Origin: Saccharospirillum mangrovi
GTDB lineage: Bacteria; Pseudomonadota; Gammaproteobacteria; Pseudomonadales; Natronospirillaceae
Length of the DNA stretch: 64,000 bases
Direction: 5' to 3'
NCBI RefSeq assembly: GCF_003367315.1
Contig: NZ_CP031415.1
Coordinates: 62,001 to 126,000 of the forward strand
Shown here piece by piece: positions 9,345 to 18,518 of this stretch. Position numbers and translations under genes: made by a program. The notes beneath the pieces were generated by a model. That model saw only the letters and a list, made by a program, of their open reading frames with translations, had not been told where the DNA came from and did no database searches. How positions within the stretch are numbered: the first letter of the stretch is position 1; each line of letters opens with the position of its first letter.

Positions 9345-10697
9345 TCAGAATGCCGGGCTCAACTCAATCTTCGAACCGTCGTGGAAGCGATTGAAACGGA
9401 ACCGACTGAGGTCGTGACCGATCGGTTGCTCGGCCACTAAGTCCGCCACCACCCGTCCCATACCCGGTCCAATACCAAAGCCGTGCCCACTCATGCCGGT
9501 GGCGATCACCAGGCCTGGGCACGACGGCACGCGATCCACAATCGGCACGATGTCCGGCATCGTATCGATCATGCCGCCCCAGCTGTGACGAATCTGTGCC
9601 TCGGCAAAACCGGGGAACGAGGCTTTGATTGCATTGAGCGTTTGCGTCAGTGCGGTGTGGTTGGGTGTCGGATTCAGAATGCGTTGGCGTTCGAATGGGC
9701 TGATGTCGCCGCCGCTCCAGCGACGCGCTGTGCGCCAGGCGTCGGGAAAATGTTTGGGTGCGGCCGGGTGAAAACGAGTGCCGCTGAAATCGTGGCGCAG
9801 TTGCGGCAGGTATTTGAAAAAATGCCGGAAGGCGTCCGGGCCGATAAAGAAGTTATGGGTGTAACCGGGCGCGATGTTGTAACCGCCGTCGAGTCGGCGA
9901 CGAAACGCGTAGTTGGGTGTGCCGACCTGGCCGTCGTAGAAATTCGGCAAAGCAGTCGTGGCCGCGACAGACGCCAGCACCGACAACTGCGGAATGGAAA
10001 TGCCGGCGTTGCGCGCGAACAAACCCGACCAGGCACCGCCGGCCAATACGGCTTGCTCACAGCGAATCACACCGCGCTCGGTGACCACCGCACGCAACTG
10101 TCCAGCCTGGGTTTCCAGCGTCCGTACCGCGCACTGCTCGATAATGGTCACGCCCGTTTTGGCCGCTGCCCGCGCTAAGGCCGGCACCGCTTGCCACGGT
10201 TCGGCGCGGCCATCGCCAGGGGTAAACAGGCCACCGAACCAGCGCGTGCGATGCTCGGGCAGCTTTTCGTTCAATTGCGCCGGGCTGAGCAAGTGGGTAT
10301 CCAAACCACGCTCGACCGCTTCGCCGTGCCAGTGTTCAAACTGCGCCAGTTCTTTTTCGCTGTCGGCCAGATACAGAATGCCGGTCTGACGAAAACCAAG
10401 GTCTTCGTCGCTGTCGGCCGACAACTGCTGCCACAGTCGGTTGGCTTCCATCATGATCGGCAGTTCGTGCAAATCCCGACCTTGTTGCCGCACCCAACCC
10501 CAGTTGCGCGACGACTGTTCAGCGGCGATGCGACCTTTCTCGCACAGCACCACACGCAAACCTTTTTTCGCCAGGAACCAGGCACTCATCACGCCAATCA
10601 CACCGCCGCCGATCACGACGACATCGCAGGCTTCCGGCAACGCGGACTGGTGTTCGGGTTGGCTGGGTAAGGCAAACGGAAATTCGGGCTGAGACAT
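9345..10697 (-). CDS. FAD-dependent amino acid oxidase/dehydrogenase (DadA-like, DAO family)
   Basis: 450 residues. An N-terminal dinucleotide-binding motif VVVIGGGVIGVMSAWFLA is followed by a strand ending in glutamate (VVLCEKGRIAAEQSSRNWGW), the classic DAO-fold FAD site. A conserved C-terminal segment (GLVIATGMSGHGFGIGPGMG) closes the flavin pocket. The substrate is probably an amino acid or amine. I start at ATG 10697 (GGAG about 10 bases upstream); an in-frame ATG at 10727 lacks a good site. It is divergent from the kynureninase-like gene across about 146 bases, so shared control is likely. DadA itself is not proven. Confidence 0.85.
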   Translation of the reverse strand: MSQPEFPFALPSQPEHQSALPEACDVVVIGGGVIGVMSAWFLAKKGLRVVLCEKGRIAAEQSSRNWGWVRQQGRDLHELPIMMEANRLWQQLSADSDEDLGFRQTGILYLADSEKELAQFEHWHGEAVERGLDTHLLSPAQLNEKLPEHRTRWFGGLFTPGDGRAEPWQAVPALARAAAKTGVTIIEQCAVRTLETQAGQLRAVVTERGVIRCEQAVLAGGAWSGLFARNAGISIPQLSVLASVAATTALPNFYDGQVGTPNYAFRRRLDGGYNIAPGYTHNFFIGPDAFRHFFKYLPQLRHDFSGTRFHPAAPKHFPDAWRTARRWSGGDISPFERQRILNPTPNHTALTQTLNAIKASFPGFAEAQIRHSWGGMIDTMPDIVPIVDRVPSCPGLVIATGMSGHGFGIGPGMGRVVADLVAEQPIGHDLSRFRFNRFHDGSKIELSPAF

Positions 10698-10843
10698 CAC
10701 AACAAGACTCCGACAAAGCAGGCGCATCGACGGCCGAGCATATCGAAGAAGCGTTTTGTCAGCGATGCGACCGGCCGTCTCAACTCCGGAACGCTGCGCT
10801 TTAGTGCTAGGCTAGCGAACGTTTCCGACAGGACCGTTTTACG

Positions 10844-12031
10844 ATGACCGCCAACCACTCCTCGCGCGACTGGCAAGACACCGCCCGCGCCCTGCAACGC
10901 CACTACCAGAAATTCCGTGTTGATGAACGCATTCTGCTGACCGGCCATTCGCACCAGGCCTGGCCCGATGTCGCGTTCGACGGCCAACTGCAAGCCATTG
11001 AAGACGCCGCGACGCACGTCGACGACAAATGGTCGGTCGCGTTCGAAAAGGCCGATCAATTGCGCGCCGGCTACGCCCGCCTGTTGGACGATCCGACGGG
11101 TGAATACACCCTGGCTCAGAACACTCAGGAATTGCTGGTGCGTTGGTTGTCGGCGCTGCCGTTGCAGGCCAAACCGCGACTGATCACCACCGACGGCGAA
11201 TTTCACTCGATGCGGCGCTTGCTCGATCGGTTGAATGAAACCTCGGTCGAGGTGGTCAAGGTTGCCAGCGAGCCGGTCAGTACATTAGCGGAACGTTTGC
11301 TCGCGGAAGTGAACGACCAAACCGCGGCCGTGTTGTGTTCGGCGGTGTTGTTTCAAACCGGGCGCGTCGTGCCGCAGCTGAGTGAATTGGCGGCCGGCTG
11401 TGCGCAACAACAAGTGCCGCTGTTGCTCGACGCCTATCACGCTGTGAATGTGTTGCCCTGGTCGATTCGCGAATTGAAACTGGACAGCGTTTTTGTGGTC
11501 GGTGGCGGTTACAAATACTGTCAGTTTGGCGAAGGCAATTGCTTCCTGCGCGTGCCCAAAGACTGCGATTGGCGACCGCTGGTTACCGGCTGGTACGCCG
11601 AGTTTGCCAGCTTGAATCGGGCACCGAACGGCCAGGTGCAATACGGTCGTGGCCGCTGGGCGTTTGAAGGCTCGACCTACGACACCACCAGCCATTACCG
11701 CGCCGTTGCCGTGCTCGAGTTTTTTGCCGAACAGCAACTGACGCCGAACCGCCTTTATCCGCATTACAAAGCCCAGCAACAGCATTTGCTGAATCTGTTG
11801 CGCGAACGGGAATGGCCCGACCATGTGCGTTTGCCCGACACGCCGCTCGATCACATCGGCGGTTTTCTGGTGCTGCATACGCCCAAGGCGGCCGACATCG
11901 TTCAGGCGCTGAAAACGCGCGATGTGTACACCGACAGTCGCGGCGATGCGCTGCGCATCGGCCCGGCACCTTATGTAACCGCCGAGCAATTGCATCAGGC
12001 CGTGCAGGTATTGGCTGAAGTAGTGCGGTAG
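10844..12031 (+). CDS. PLP-dependent class V aminotransferase-fold enzyme, kynureninase-like
   Basis: 395 residues with fold-type I features: substrate-side HSHQAWPD near the N-terminus, LLLDAYHAVNVLPW (Asp-x-x-His binding the PLP ring), and GGGYKYCQFGEGNCF where the lysine would form the Schiff base. A late WAFEGSTYDTTSHYRA segment resembles the kynureninase substrate region. Kynureninase cleaves kynurenine to anthranilate and alanine, but relatives do other C-C or C-S cleavages, and no other tryptophan-catabolic gene is nearby. The start is ATG 10844 with AGGA 10 bases upstream. The divergent FAD oxidase suggests a shared catabolic route, which is inference. Confidence 0.78.
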   Translation: MTANHSSRDWQDTARALQRHYQKFRVDERILLTGHSHQAWPDVAFDGQLQAIEDAATHVDDKWSVAFEKADQLRAGYARLLDDPTGEYTLAQNTQELLVRWLSALPLQAKPRLITTDGEFHSMRRLLDRLNETSVEVVKVASEPVSTLAERLLAEVNDQTAAVLCSAVLFQTGRVVPQLSELAAGCAQQQVPLLLDAYHAVNVLPWSIRELKLDSVFVVGGGYKYCQFGEGNCFLRVPKDCDWRPLVTGWYAEFASLNRAPNGQVQYGRGRWAFEGSTYDTTSHYRAVAVLEFFAEQQLTPNRLYPHYKAQQQHLLNLLREREWPDHVRLPDTPLDHIGGFLVLHTPKAADIVQALKTRDVYTDSRGDALRIGPAPYVTAEQLHQAVQVLAEVVR

Positions 12032-12122
12032 TCGCTTGTTGGTTAGGCAAGCGCCGCAAGACCCGTTCGTCGGGCTGTGGTAAAAAGACCGGCCGATTGA
12101 GGCGTGTTGAAGAAGGAGTGCG

Positions 12123-12620
12123 ATGGTGCGGTACGGTTGGTTAGTGGTGTTGCTGTTGATGGTCGGTCCGGTTTGGGCCAGCAATGACGATGGTTACGCC
12201 AAGGTGTTTATCGGCACTTACGATATGTTTCGCGACAACCAGGACACTCAATACGGCGTCGAAGCGCAATTTGCCGATGGCCTGACGCGGTACGATTTCA
12301 AACCCCTGGTCGGCCTGATGCGTACCCGCGAGCAATCGCACTATCTGTACACCGGCGTCAGCCGTACGTCGTTTTTTGCTCAGTCCGAAACCGGCCTGGC
12401 GTTCACGTTCAGCTTTGGGCCGGGGCTGTATTTTTACGGCGATGGCGATGACACCGATCTCGGCCACATCTTCGAGTTGCGATCCAGCGGCGGTTTGCTG
12501 TGGGAATTTGCCGACGCCACGCGCATCGGTCTGCATTACTCGCACTTGTCTAACGCCAGCATCACCGAAGTAAATCCTGGCTCGGAAATGGTCACCCTGA
12601 CTTACGAGTTGCCGTTCTGA
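12123..12620 (+). CDS. pagL: PagL-like lipid A 3-O-deacylase (acyloxyacyl hydrolase), outer membrane
   Basis: Expected to remove the 3-O acyl chain of lipid A in the outer membrane. The 165-residue protein has a cleavable signal (MVRYGWLVVLLLMVGPVWAS). Alternating amphipathic strands follow, suiting an eight-stranded barrel, and the C-terminus ends in phenylalanine (TYELPF), usual for outer-membrane proteins. Near residues 140-160, HYSHLSNASITEVNPGSE carries the PagL-type catalytic His and Ser and a candidate Glu. AAGGAG lies 5 bases before the ATG. The last 19 bases overlap the convergent selU gene. Membership of the PagL family is well supported by the motif; activity is untested. Confidence 0.8.
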   Translation: MVRYGWLVVLLLMVGPVWASNDDGYAKVFIGTYDMFRDNQDTQYGVEAQFADGLTRYDFKPLVGLMRTREQSHYLYTGVSRTSFFAQSETGLAFTFSFGPGLYFYGDGDDTDLGHIFELRSSGGLLWEFADATRIGLHYSHLSNASITEVNPGSEMVTLTYELPF

Positions 12621-13702
12621 CGCTCGTTTAAATAGGCGATCAATTCCTGGCGGCCGCCACTGAACAGAACATCTCGCGGCGACTTGTGCCATTGGTAGTC
12701 GTACATCCGGTCGTAGTAGTCGCGCAGCAGGGATTCGATCCAGACGCCGTGCGCATCCAAAGCGCCGGTGGCGGCCTGGTGCTGTAGCGCAAAACGCAGT
12801 TCGTCGTCGATGCGTTGATACAACAACCCACCGAGCCGCCGGCTCACCCGCGCCAGTGCGCCTTCCATGTAGTCGCGATACCGCGCAAAGCCATCGGCGC
12901 CAAACTGCTGCCGGTATTCGGCCTGCAAGCCGATAACGTAGTCCTGCAATATCACCTCCACGCGTTCGGCCATCGATACGTCCAGCATCACCACTGGCGC
13001 GGTTTTGATTCGTTCCGCCAATCGTTGCGACAAATGCACACTGCCAATGTTGCGCGATTCGTCTTCCAGCACGACCGGGCGTTGCAGGTCGATGTGCAAC
13101 GTCGCCATCGCCAGCGCGTTTTCGAAATTCGCCTGGCTGGGTTGGGCGGTGGTGCGGCGACCGAACGCCGAACCGCGATGGTTGGCGAGCGCTTCCAGAT
13201 CGAGGGCGTTGCCGCTGGCTTCGATGACTTTGGTTTTGCCCGCGCCGGTGCGGCCGGCGACGACAATACAATCAGCCGTGTCGTCGAAGCGGGCGTTTTG
13301 CGCCATCAAGGTGTGGCGCAGCGTTTTGTAGCCGCCCTGCACCAGCGGTAAATCCAACCCCGCTTCATGCATCCAGCTTTGACTGATCGACGAACGCATG
13401 CCGCCCCGGGCGCAATACAGCAGGGTTTTGTCCGGCTGTGCGGCTGCTTCAAGCCAGGCCTGAACGCGCGCGGCTTTGACCTCGCCCGAGACCAGCTTAT
13501 GACCGAGCGCGACAGCGGCTTTCTGGCCTTGCTGCTTGTAGCACAGACCCACGCGGTGGCGTTCGTCGTCGGTCATCAACGGCCGGTTGAGCGCGCCGGG
13601 CACGTGGCCCTGCGCGAACTCGATGGGCGCACGCACGTCGATAAAGGTGGTGTCGGCGGCCAGCAGCGGTAGTAACTGGTCGGGTGTGATGCGGTCGGGC
13701 AT
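12602..13702 (-). CDS. selU: tRNA 2-selenouridine synthase
   Basis: Replaces sulfur by selenium in the wobble uridine of mnm5s2U/cmnm5s2U tRNAs, via a geranylated intermediate, using selenophosphate. Of 366 residues, the N-terminal rhodanese domain carries the active cysteine in LLYCARGGMRS. The C-terminal P-loop domain has GRTGAGKT (about 156-163) for the geranyl-diphosphate-handling half. Length matches E. coli SelU/MnmH (364). It lies 44 bases downstream of the selD fusion in the same direction, forming a compact selenouridine operon. Confidence 0.95.
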   Translation of the reverse strand: MPDRITPDQLLPLLAADTTFIDVRAPIEFAQGHVPGALNRPLMTDDERHRVGLCYKQQGQKAAVALGHKLVSGEVKAARVQAWLEAAAQPDKTLLYCARGGMRSSISQSWMHEAGLDLPLVQGGYKTLRHTLMAQNARFDDTADCIVVAGRTGAGKTKVIEASGNALDLEALANHRGSAFGRRTTAQPSQANFENALAMATLHIDLQRPVVLEDESRNIGSVHLSQRLAERIKTAPVVMLDVSMAERVEVILQDYVIGLQAEYRQQFGADGFARYRDYMEGALARVSRRLGGLLYQRIDDELRFALQHQAATGALDAHGVWIESLLRDYYDRMYDYQWHKSPRDVLFSGGRQELIAYLNERQNGNS

Positions 13703-13746
13703 GAGGTCGCGGCTATTAAAAACGGACCGGGATTATAGGATTCCCG

Positions 13747-15897
13747 TCAGCGCACCTCTACCGCTGCCTGACCAGCGTCGCGTCGATGCAACTGCCCGAT
13801 GACAACCGCGCGCGGTAAGGCGGCCGCCAGCGTCGGCCATTGACCGGCCGGCAAGGCGATCAATAAGCCGCCGGAGGTTTGTGGGTCGAGCAACAGGCGG
13901 CGCAGCGCGGCGGGCACGTCTGCGGATATTTCGCACTGACTGAAATAGGGTTCCAGTTGCGGCACCAACGTCGATTCCCAGCCAGCGTCGAGTAACGCCA
14001 GCGAACCAACCAAGGCCGGTATGGCGCGGCTTTCCAGCCGGGCAGTGAGCGAATCATCAAGCATTTCCAGCAGATGGCCGAGCAAGCCGAAGCCGGTGAT
14101 GTCGGTCACGGCATTCGGCCGCAAAGCCCGCAATGCTGCGGCGGCTTGCTGATTGGATTCGAGCATCGATGTCCAGGCTGCCGCCATCGCCCGTGCTGGC
14201 GCGGCCGCTTGCATATCGGCCGCGAGAATCACGCCGGTGCCGAGCGGTTTGGTCAGCACCAATACATCGCCGGGTTGAGCGCCGGTTTTGCGCCACAACT
14301 GCGTCGGCTCGGCTTCGCCTTGTGCGACCAAGGCGAGCTGGCACTCCGGGCCTTCGGTGCTGTGGCCGCCGGCGAGCACGGCGTTTTCGGCGTAGAGCGC
14401 GTCGGCGACGCCGTGCATCAGGCGGTCGTAATCGCGTTTTTGCAGTCGCGGGTGCTGATAATTCAACGTCGCCCAAACCTGCGCTGCCATCGGCTCGGCA
14501 CCCATGGCGTACAGATCGCTCAGCGCGTGCAGCACGCCGACTCGACCAAAACGGTAGAGATCGTCACTGAAGGCGCGAAAGCCATCGATGCTTTGTACTT
14601 GCAGCCGACCGGGCGTTGGTTGCCAGCTGGCGGCGTCTTCGGCGTGGCCGAGAGCGGGACTGAAACCCGAGCGTTGGTGGCGCGGCAGCTGGTCGAGCGT
14701 GCCTGCCAAAATGGCCGGTGCCAGCTTGGAACCGCAGCCGGCGCAGTGCGGGCTGTCCATGGCGCTGTCGTCGCCGGCCATCGACTTGGGCGCACCCAGA
14801 TTCTGAAAGCGCGCCATAAAGGCCCGGTCAATGTGATCTTTCCAGCGCCAGACCCAGGCACCGCTGACGACAAAGCCACCGCGATGACCAACCGCGTGCT
14901 GGCCGCCGAGCGACAACAGCGACAGAAAACGCCGCTGCAACCGCATCGGTTGCAATGGCTGGCCGGTAACGGCGCGTTTCAGGTTGGCGTACAGAAAAGG
15001 AGCCTGGCGCACGGCGTAGACGCCGGCTTTGGGGCGCGGATCGAAGGTCATTTCCGCCACATCGCCGGCGGCAAAAATATCCGGGTGCGACGTCGATTGC
15101 AGGTAACGATTGACGGCAATAAAGCCGTTATCGGCCAAATCCAGACCGGACGTTTTCGGCCAGTCGGGCGCGGCCGCCGAGGTGCACCAGAGCGTTTGAT
15201 CGAGCGACAGCGTTTGGCCGTTGTTGGCGACCAAGCCGTCGGCCAAGACTCGGGCGACCCGGAAAGTTGGGTGGCGCTCAATGCCGTAAGCGTCCAAAGC
15301 CGCTTGGGCGGCCCGCACAACCCGAGCGGGCGCGCCGGGCAAAATACGTTCGCCGTTGTACACCAGATGCAGCTTTACCGGGCTATCCGAGCCGAGTCGA
15401 TGCGCCATCGCGAGCACCAGTTCCACGCCCGCGCTGCCGCCACCAACCACGCCCCAATGCCCGCCGTGCTCGGCTTGGTTGATTAATGTCTGCCATTTGG
15501 CGTGGAACTGGCTGACGGGTTTCACACCCACGGCAAAATCGCGAGCGCCGGGTACGGAAAGGTCGGGCGTTGCGCCGGTGTCGATGCTGAGGGTGTCGAA
15601 CGCCAGATCCGGCTGGCCGTCGAGCTGAATGCGTTTGTTGTTGGCATCCAGGCCAATACAGCGCGCCTGAATAAAACGAATGCCGGCCCAGCGGCACAGT
15701 CGGTTCAGGTCGATGTGAATGTCGTCAGCGCTGTAATGACCGGCTACCAGCCCCGGCAACATGCCCGAATAGGGCGCCACACTGAGGTCGGATACCAAAG
15801 TGACGCGAACGCCTGGCAGCGGTTTCATGGCCAGCCGACGCAACAACAGCGCATGGGTATGGCCGCCACCGACCAGAACAAGATCGCGTTCGCTCAT
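13747..15897 (-). CDS. selD: Fusion of an NADH-dehydrogenase-like FAD oxidoreductase and selenide, water dikinase (SelD)
   Basis: Makes selenophosphate from selenide and ATP; the N-terminal half is an added flavin oxidoreductase. Residues 1-370 are a type II NADH dehydrogenase-like two-dinucleotide-binding fold: LVLVGGGHTHALLLRR (FAD), WGVVGGGSAGVELVLA (NAD(P)H) and HPDIFAAGDVAEM. Residues about 380-716 are SelD. HCAGCGSKLAP aligns its Cys388 and Lys391 with the catalytic Cys17 and Lys20 of E. coli SelD, and TDITGFGLLGHL and DPQTSGGLL follow. The catalytic residue is Cys, not Sec. Such fusions are known in several proteobacteria. selU lies just downstream; no selA or selB is in the window. 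Confidence 0.94.
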   Translation of the reverse strand: MSERDLVLVGGGHTHALLLRRLAMKPLPGVRVTLVSDLSVAPYSGMLPGLVAGHYSADDIHIDLNRLCRWAGIRFIQARCIGLDANNKRIQLDGQPDLAFDTLSIDTGATPDLSVPGARDFAVGVKPVSQFHAKWQTLINQAEHGGHWGVVGGGSAGVELVLAMAHRLGSDSPVKLHLVYNGERILPGAPARVVRAAQAALDAYGIERHPTFRVARVLADGLVANNGQTLSLDQTLWCTSAAAPDWPKTSGLDLADNGFIAVNRYLQSTSHPDIFAAGDVAEMTFDPRPKAGVYAVRQAPFLYANLKRAVTGQPLQPMRLQRRFLSLLSLGGQHAVGHRGGFVVSGAWVWRWKDHIDRAFMARFQNLGAPKSMAGDDSAMDSPHCAGCGSKLAPAILAGTLDQLPRHQRSGFSPALGHAEDAASWQPTPGRLQVQSIDGFRAFSDDLYRFGRVGVLHALSDLYAMGAEPMAAQVWATLNYQHPRLQKRDYDRLMHGVADALYAENAVLAGGHSTEGPECQLALVAQGEAEPTQLWRKTGAQPGDVLVLTKPLGTGVILAADMQAAAPARAMAAAWTSMLESNQQAAAALRALRPNAVTDITGFGLLGHLLEMLDDSLTARLESRAIPALVGSLALLDAGWESTLVPQLEPYFSQCEISADVPAALRRLLLDPQTSGGLLIALPAGQWPTLAAALPRAVVIGQLHRRDAGQAAVEVR

Positions 15898-16084
15898 AAA
15901 CCGCCAGACCTGAAAAGACTGAGCGGGCGATTATGAGTGGCGCTAAGCGCAGCCACAACCGCGCCACCGCAGGCGTCCAGCTTTTTGTTGTTGAATCAAG
16001 GATTTAGCGCACAGTTTCCGCCTTGAAATAGCGGCCGCTTTGACTAATGATTCGCGCTCGAATTCAGCCACAGCGGAAGCGTCC

Positions 16085-18403
16085 ATGCCGTCCATTGAAA
16101 GCCGCATTGCCACCGAACTTCAGGTCAACGAACGCCAGGTCAGCGCCGCCGTCGCGCTGCTGGATGAAGGCGCGACCGTGCCTTTTATCAGTCGTTACCG
16201 GAAGGAAGTGACCGGCGGGCTGGACGACACCCAATTGCGCACGTTGGAAGACCGCTTGCGCTACCTGCGTGAACTGGAAGACCGCCGCGCGGCCATCCTG
16301 TCGAGCATCGATGAACAGGGCAAGCTGACCGACGAACTGGCGCGCGCCATCGCCGGTGCCGACACCAAAACCGTGCTCGAAGATCTGTACCTGCCGTACA
16401 AACCCAAGCGCCGCACCAAAGGCCAGATCGCCATCGAAGCGGGTCTGGAACCGCTGGCCGACAGCCTGTTCAACGATCCGACGCTCGACCCGCAAACGGA
16501 AGCGGCGAAGTATATTGCTGCCGACAAAGGCATCGACGACACCAAAGCCGCGCTCGACGGCGCGCGCGCCATTTTGATGGAGCGCTTTGCCGAAGACGCC
16601 GTGCTGATCGGCCAGTTGCGCGACTATTTATGGCAACACGGCGAGATGCGTGCGCGTCTGGTCGAAGGCAAAGAGAACGAAGGCGCTAAGTTCCAGGACT
16701 ATTTCGAACACGACGAAGCCATCAAAAAAGTACCCAGCCACCGCGCGTTGGCGATGTTTCGTGGCCGCAACGAAGGTGTACTGCAATTGTCGCTGGGCTT
16801 TCCAGGCGAAGAGCCGCGCGGCGCCAGTCAGGGCGAAGTGCTGGTGGCGGAGCGTTTTGGCATTGAAGACCAAGGCCGCGCTGCCGATGGCTGGCTGGCT
16901 GAAGTGGTGCGCTGGACCTGGCGCGTCAAACTGCTTACGCACATCGAAACCGATCTGTTTAACCGCGTGCGTGAAGACGCCGAGCAGGCCGCCATTGATG
17001 TGTTCGCCAAGAACCTGAAAGACTTGCTGCTGGCCGCACCGGCCGGCCCGAAACCGACCGTTGGACTCGATCCGGGTTTGCGTACCGGCGTCAAAGTCGC
17101 GGTGTTGGATGCGACCGGAAAAATTGTCGATCACGGTGCCATCTTCCCCAACCCGCCGCAGAACAAAACGCGCGAATCGGCGCAGGTGCTGGCCGCCTTG
17201 TGCGCCAAACATCAGATCGAGCTGATCGCCATTGGCAACGGCACCGCCAGCCGTGAGACGGAACGTTTTGTTAAAGACATGCTCAAAGACCATCCCGAAC
17301 TGAAGGCGCAGGCGGTGATGGTCAATGAATCCGGGGCCTCGGTGTATTCGGCATCCGAGTTCGCCGCCAAGGAATTTCCCGATCTGGATGTGACCATTCG
17401 CGGCGCCATTTCCATCGCCCGGCGTTTGCAGGATCCGCTGGCGGAACTGGTGAAGATCGATCCGAAATCGATTGGCGTCGGCCAGTATCAACACGATGTG
17501 TCACAGGTGGCGCTGGCGCGTCAGTTGGATGCGGTGGTGGAAGACTGTGTGAACGGCGTCGGTGTTGATCTGAACACGGCGTCAGTGCCGCTGCTGAGCC
17601 GGGTATCGGGACTGAACGCAACCATCGCCGGCAACATCGTGGCGCACCGCGACGCCAACGGCGCGTTTCGCAGCCGCAAGCAATTGAAAGACGTCAGTCG
17701 CCTGGGGCCGAAAGCCTTTGAGCAGGCGGCGGGCTTCCTGAAAGTCATGGGCGGTGACGACCCGCTGGACGCCTCTTCAGTGCACCCCGAATCCTACCCG
17801 GTGGTGGAGCGCATCCTCGGCAGCGTGCACAAGAAAGTGACCGACTTGATTGGCGACGCGGCCTTTTTGCGTGGCCTCAAAGCCGAGGATTACACCGACG
17901 AAACTTTCGGTGTGCCGACGGTGACCGACATCCTGCGCGAACTGGAAAAACCGGGCCGCGACCCGCGTCCGGAATTCAAAACCGCCAACTTCCAGGACGG
18001 CGTTGAAACGCTGGCCGATCTGCGCCCGAACATGGTGCTGGAAGGCGTGGTCACCAACGTTACGCATTTTGGCGCTTTCGTTGATGTTGGCGTGCATCAG
18101 GACGGCCTGGTGCATGTTTCTGCGATGAGCCACAACTTTATTAAAGACCCGTCGGATGTCGTTAAAGCCGGCGATATCGTCAAAGTAAAGGTGATGGAAG
18201 TCGATGCGGCGCGTAAGCGCATCGGATTGTCGATGCGATTGGACGACGAAGCCGGCAGCCAGCCAGAGCGTGGCGACAACCGCAACGCCTCGGCTGGCCG
18301 TAGCGGCCAGTCACGCCGGCCGCGCCAGCCGGAACCGGCGCAGCAAACAGCTCTGGGTGCCCAGTTGCAACAGGCGCTGCAGAAAAAGGGTGGACGGCTC
18401 TGA
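16085..18403 (+). CDS. tex: Tex-family RNA-binding transcription accessory protein
   Basis: 772 residues, the same size as E. coli YhgF and P. aeruginosa Tex. In order: N-terminal helical Tex core ([20 protein letters not shown]), a YqgF/RNase H-like domain ([18 protein letters not shown], about 320-450), helix-hairpin-helix modules ([17 protein letters not shown] and [15 protein letters not shown]), and a C-terminal S1 domain ([17 protein letters not shown]). It ends in a basic Arg/Gln-rich tail. I use ATG 16085 ([12 protein letters not shown]), which matches homologue N-termini; an in-frame TTG at 16040 adds a poorly conserved extension. The promoter was not pinned down. Confidence 0.95.
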   Translation: MPSIESRIATELQVNERQVSAAVALLDEGATVPFISRYRKEVTGGLDDTQLRTLEDRLRYLRELEDRRAAILSSIDEQGKLTDELARAIAGADTKTVLEDLYLPYKPKRRTKGQIAIEAGLEPLADSLFNDPTLDPQTEAAKYIAADKGIDDTKAALDGARAILMERFAEDAVLIGQLRDYLWQHGEMRARLVEGKENEGAKFQDYFEHDEAIKKVPSHRALAMFRGRNEGVLQLSLGFPGEEPRGASQGEVLVAERFGIEDQGRAADGWLAEVVRWTWRVKLLTHIETDLFNRVREDAEQAAIDVFAKNLKDLLLAAPAGPKPTVGLDPGLRTGVKVAVLDATGKIVDHGAIFPNPPQNKTRESAQVLAALCAKHQIELIAIGNGTASRETERFVKDMLKDHPELKAQAVMVNESGASVYSASEFAAKEFPDLDVTIRGAISIARRLQDPLAELVKIDPKSIGVGQYQHDVSQVALARQLDAVVEDCVNGVGVDLNTASVPLLSRVSGLNATIAGNIVAHRDANGAFRSRKQLKDVSRLGPKAFEQAAGFLKVMGGDDPLDASSVHPESYPVVERILGSVHKKVTDLIGDAAFLRGLKAEDYTDETFGVPTVTDILRELEKPGRDPRPEFKTANFQDGVETLADLRPNMVLEGVVTNVTHFGAFVDVGVHQDGLVHVSAMSHNFIKDPSDVVKAGDIVKVKVMEVDAARKRIGLSMRLDDEAGSQPERGDNRNASAGRSGQSRRPRQPEPAQQTALGAQLQQALQKKGGRL

Positions 18404-18474
18404 TAGGCTGAAAACCGGACATCGGCCACGCTTGGAAAGCCTCAGGCTTGGCCCCACTGACGGCGAAGATTGAT

Positions 18475-18500
18475 GGCCGGTTCGTTGTGTGTAACCGGCC
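18475..18500 (+). promoter_or_regulatory. Perfect 8-bp hairpin just before the gshA ribosome binding site
   Basis: GGCCGGTT (18475-18482), ten-base loop, AACCGGCC (18493-18500), then AGAGGA at 18505. There is no T-run, so it is not a terminator. It may protect the gshA 5' end or affect access to the ribosome site. Confidence 0.5.
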
Positions 18501-18518
18501 CTGACAGAGGAAACACCC

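Noticed and set aside
12141-13271. 376-codon minus-strand frame across pagL and selU
   Set aside because: Arg/Pro-rich shadow in another frame of selU and antisense to pagL, without motif or ribosome site.
14074-15486. 470-codon open frame on the plus strand
   Set aside because: Lies wholly opposite the SelD fusion and contains no conserved domain; the minus-strand protein is clearly genuine.
16628-17494. 288-codon minus-strand frame inside tex
   Set aside because: Antisense of a well-conserved tex coding region, with no family resemblance.
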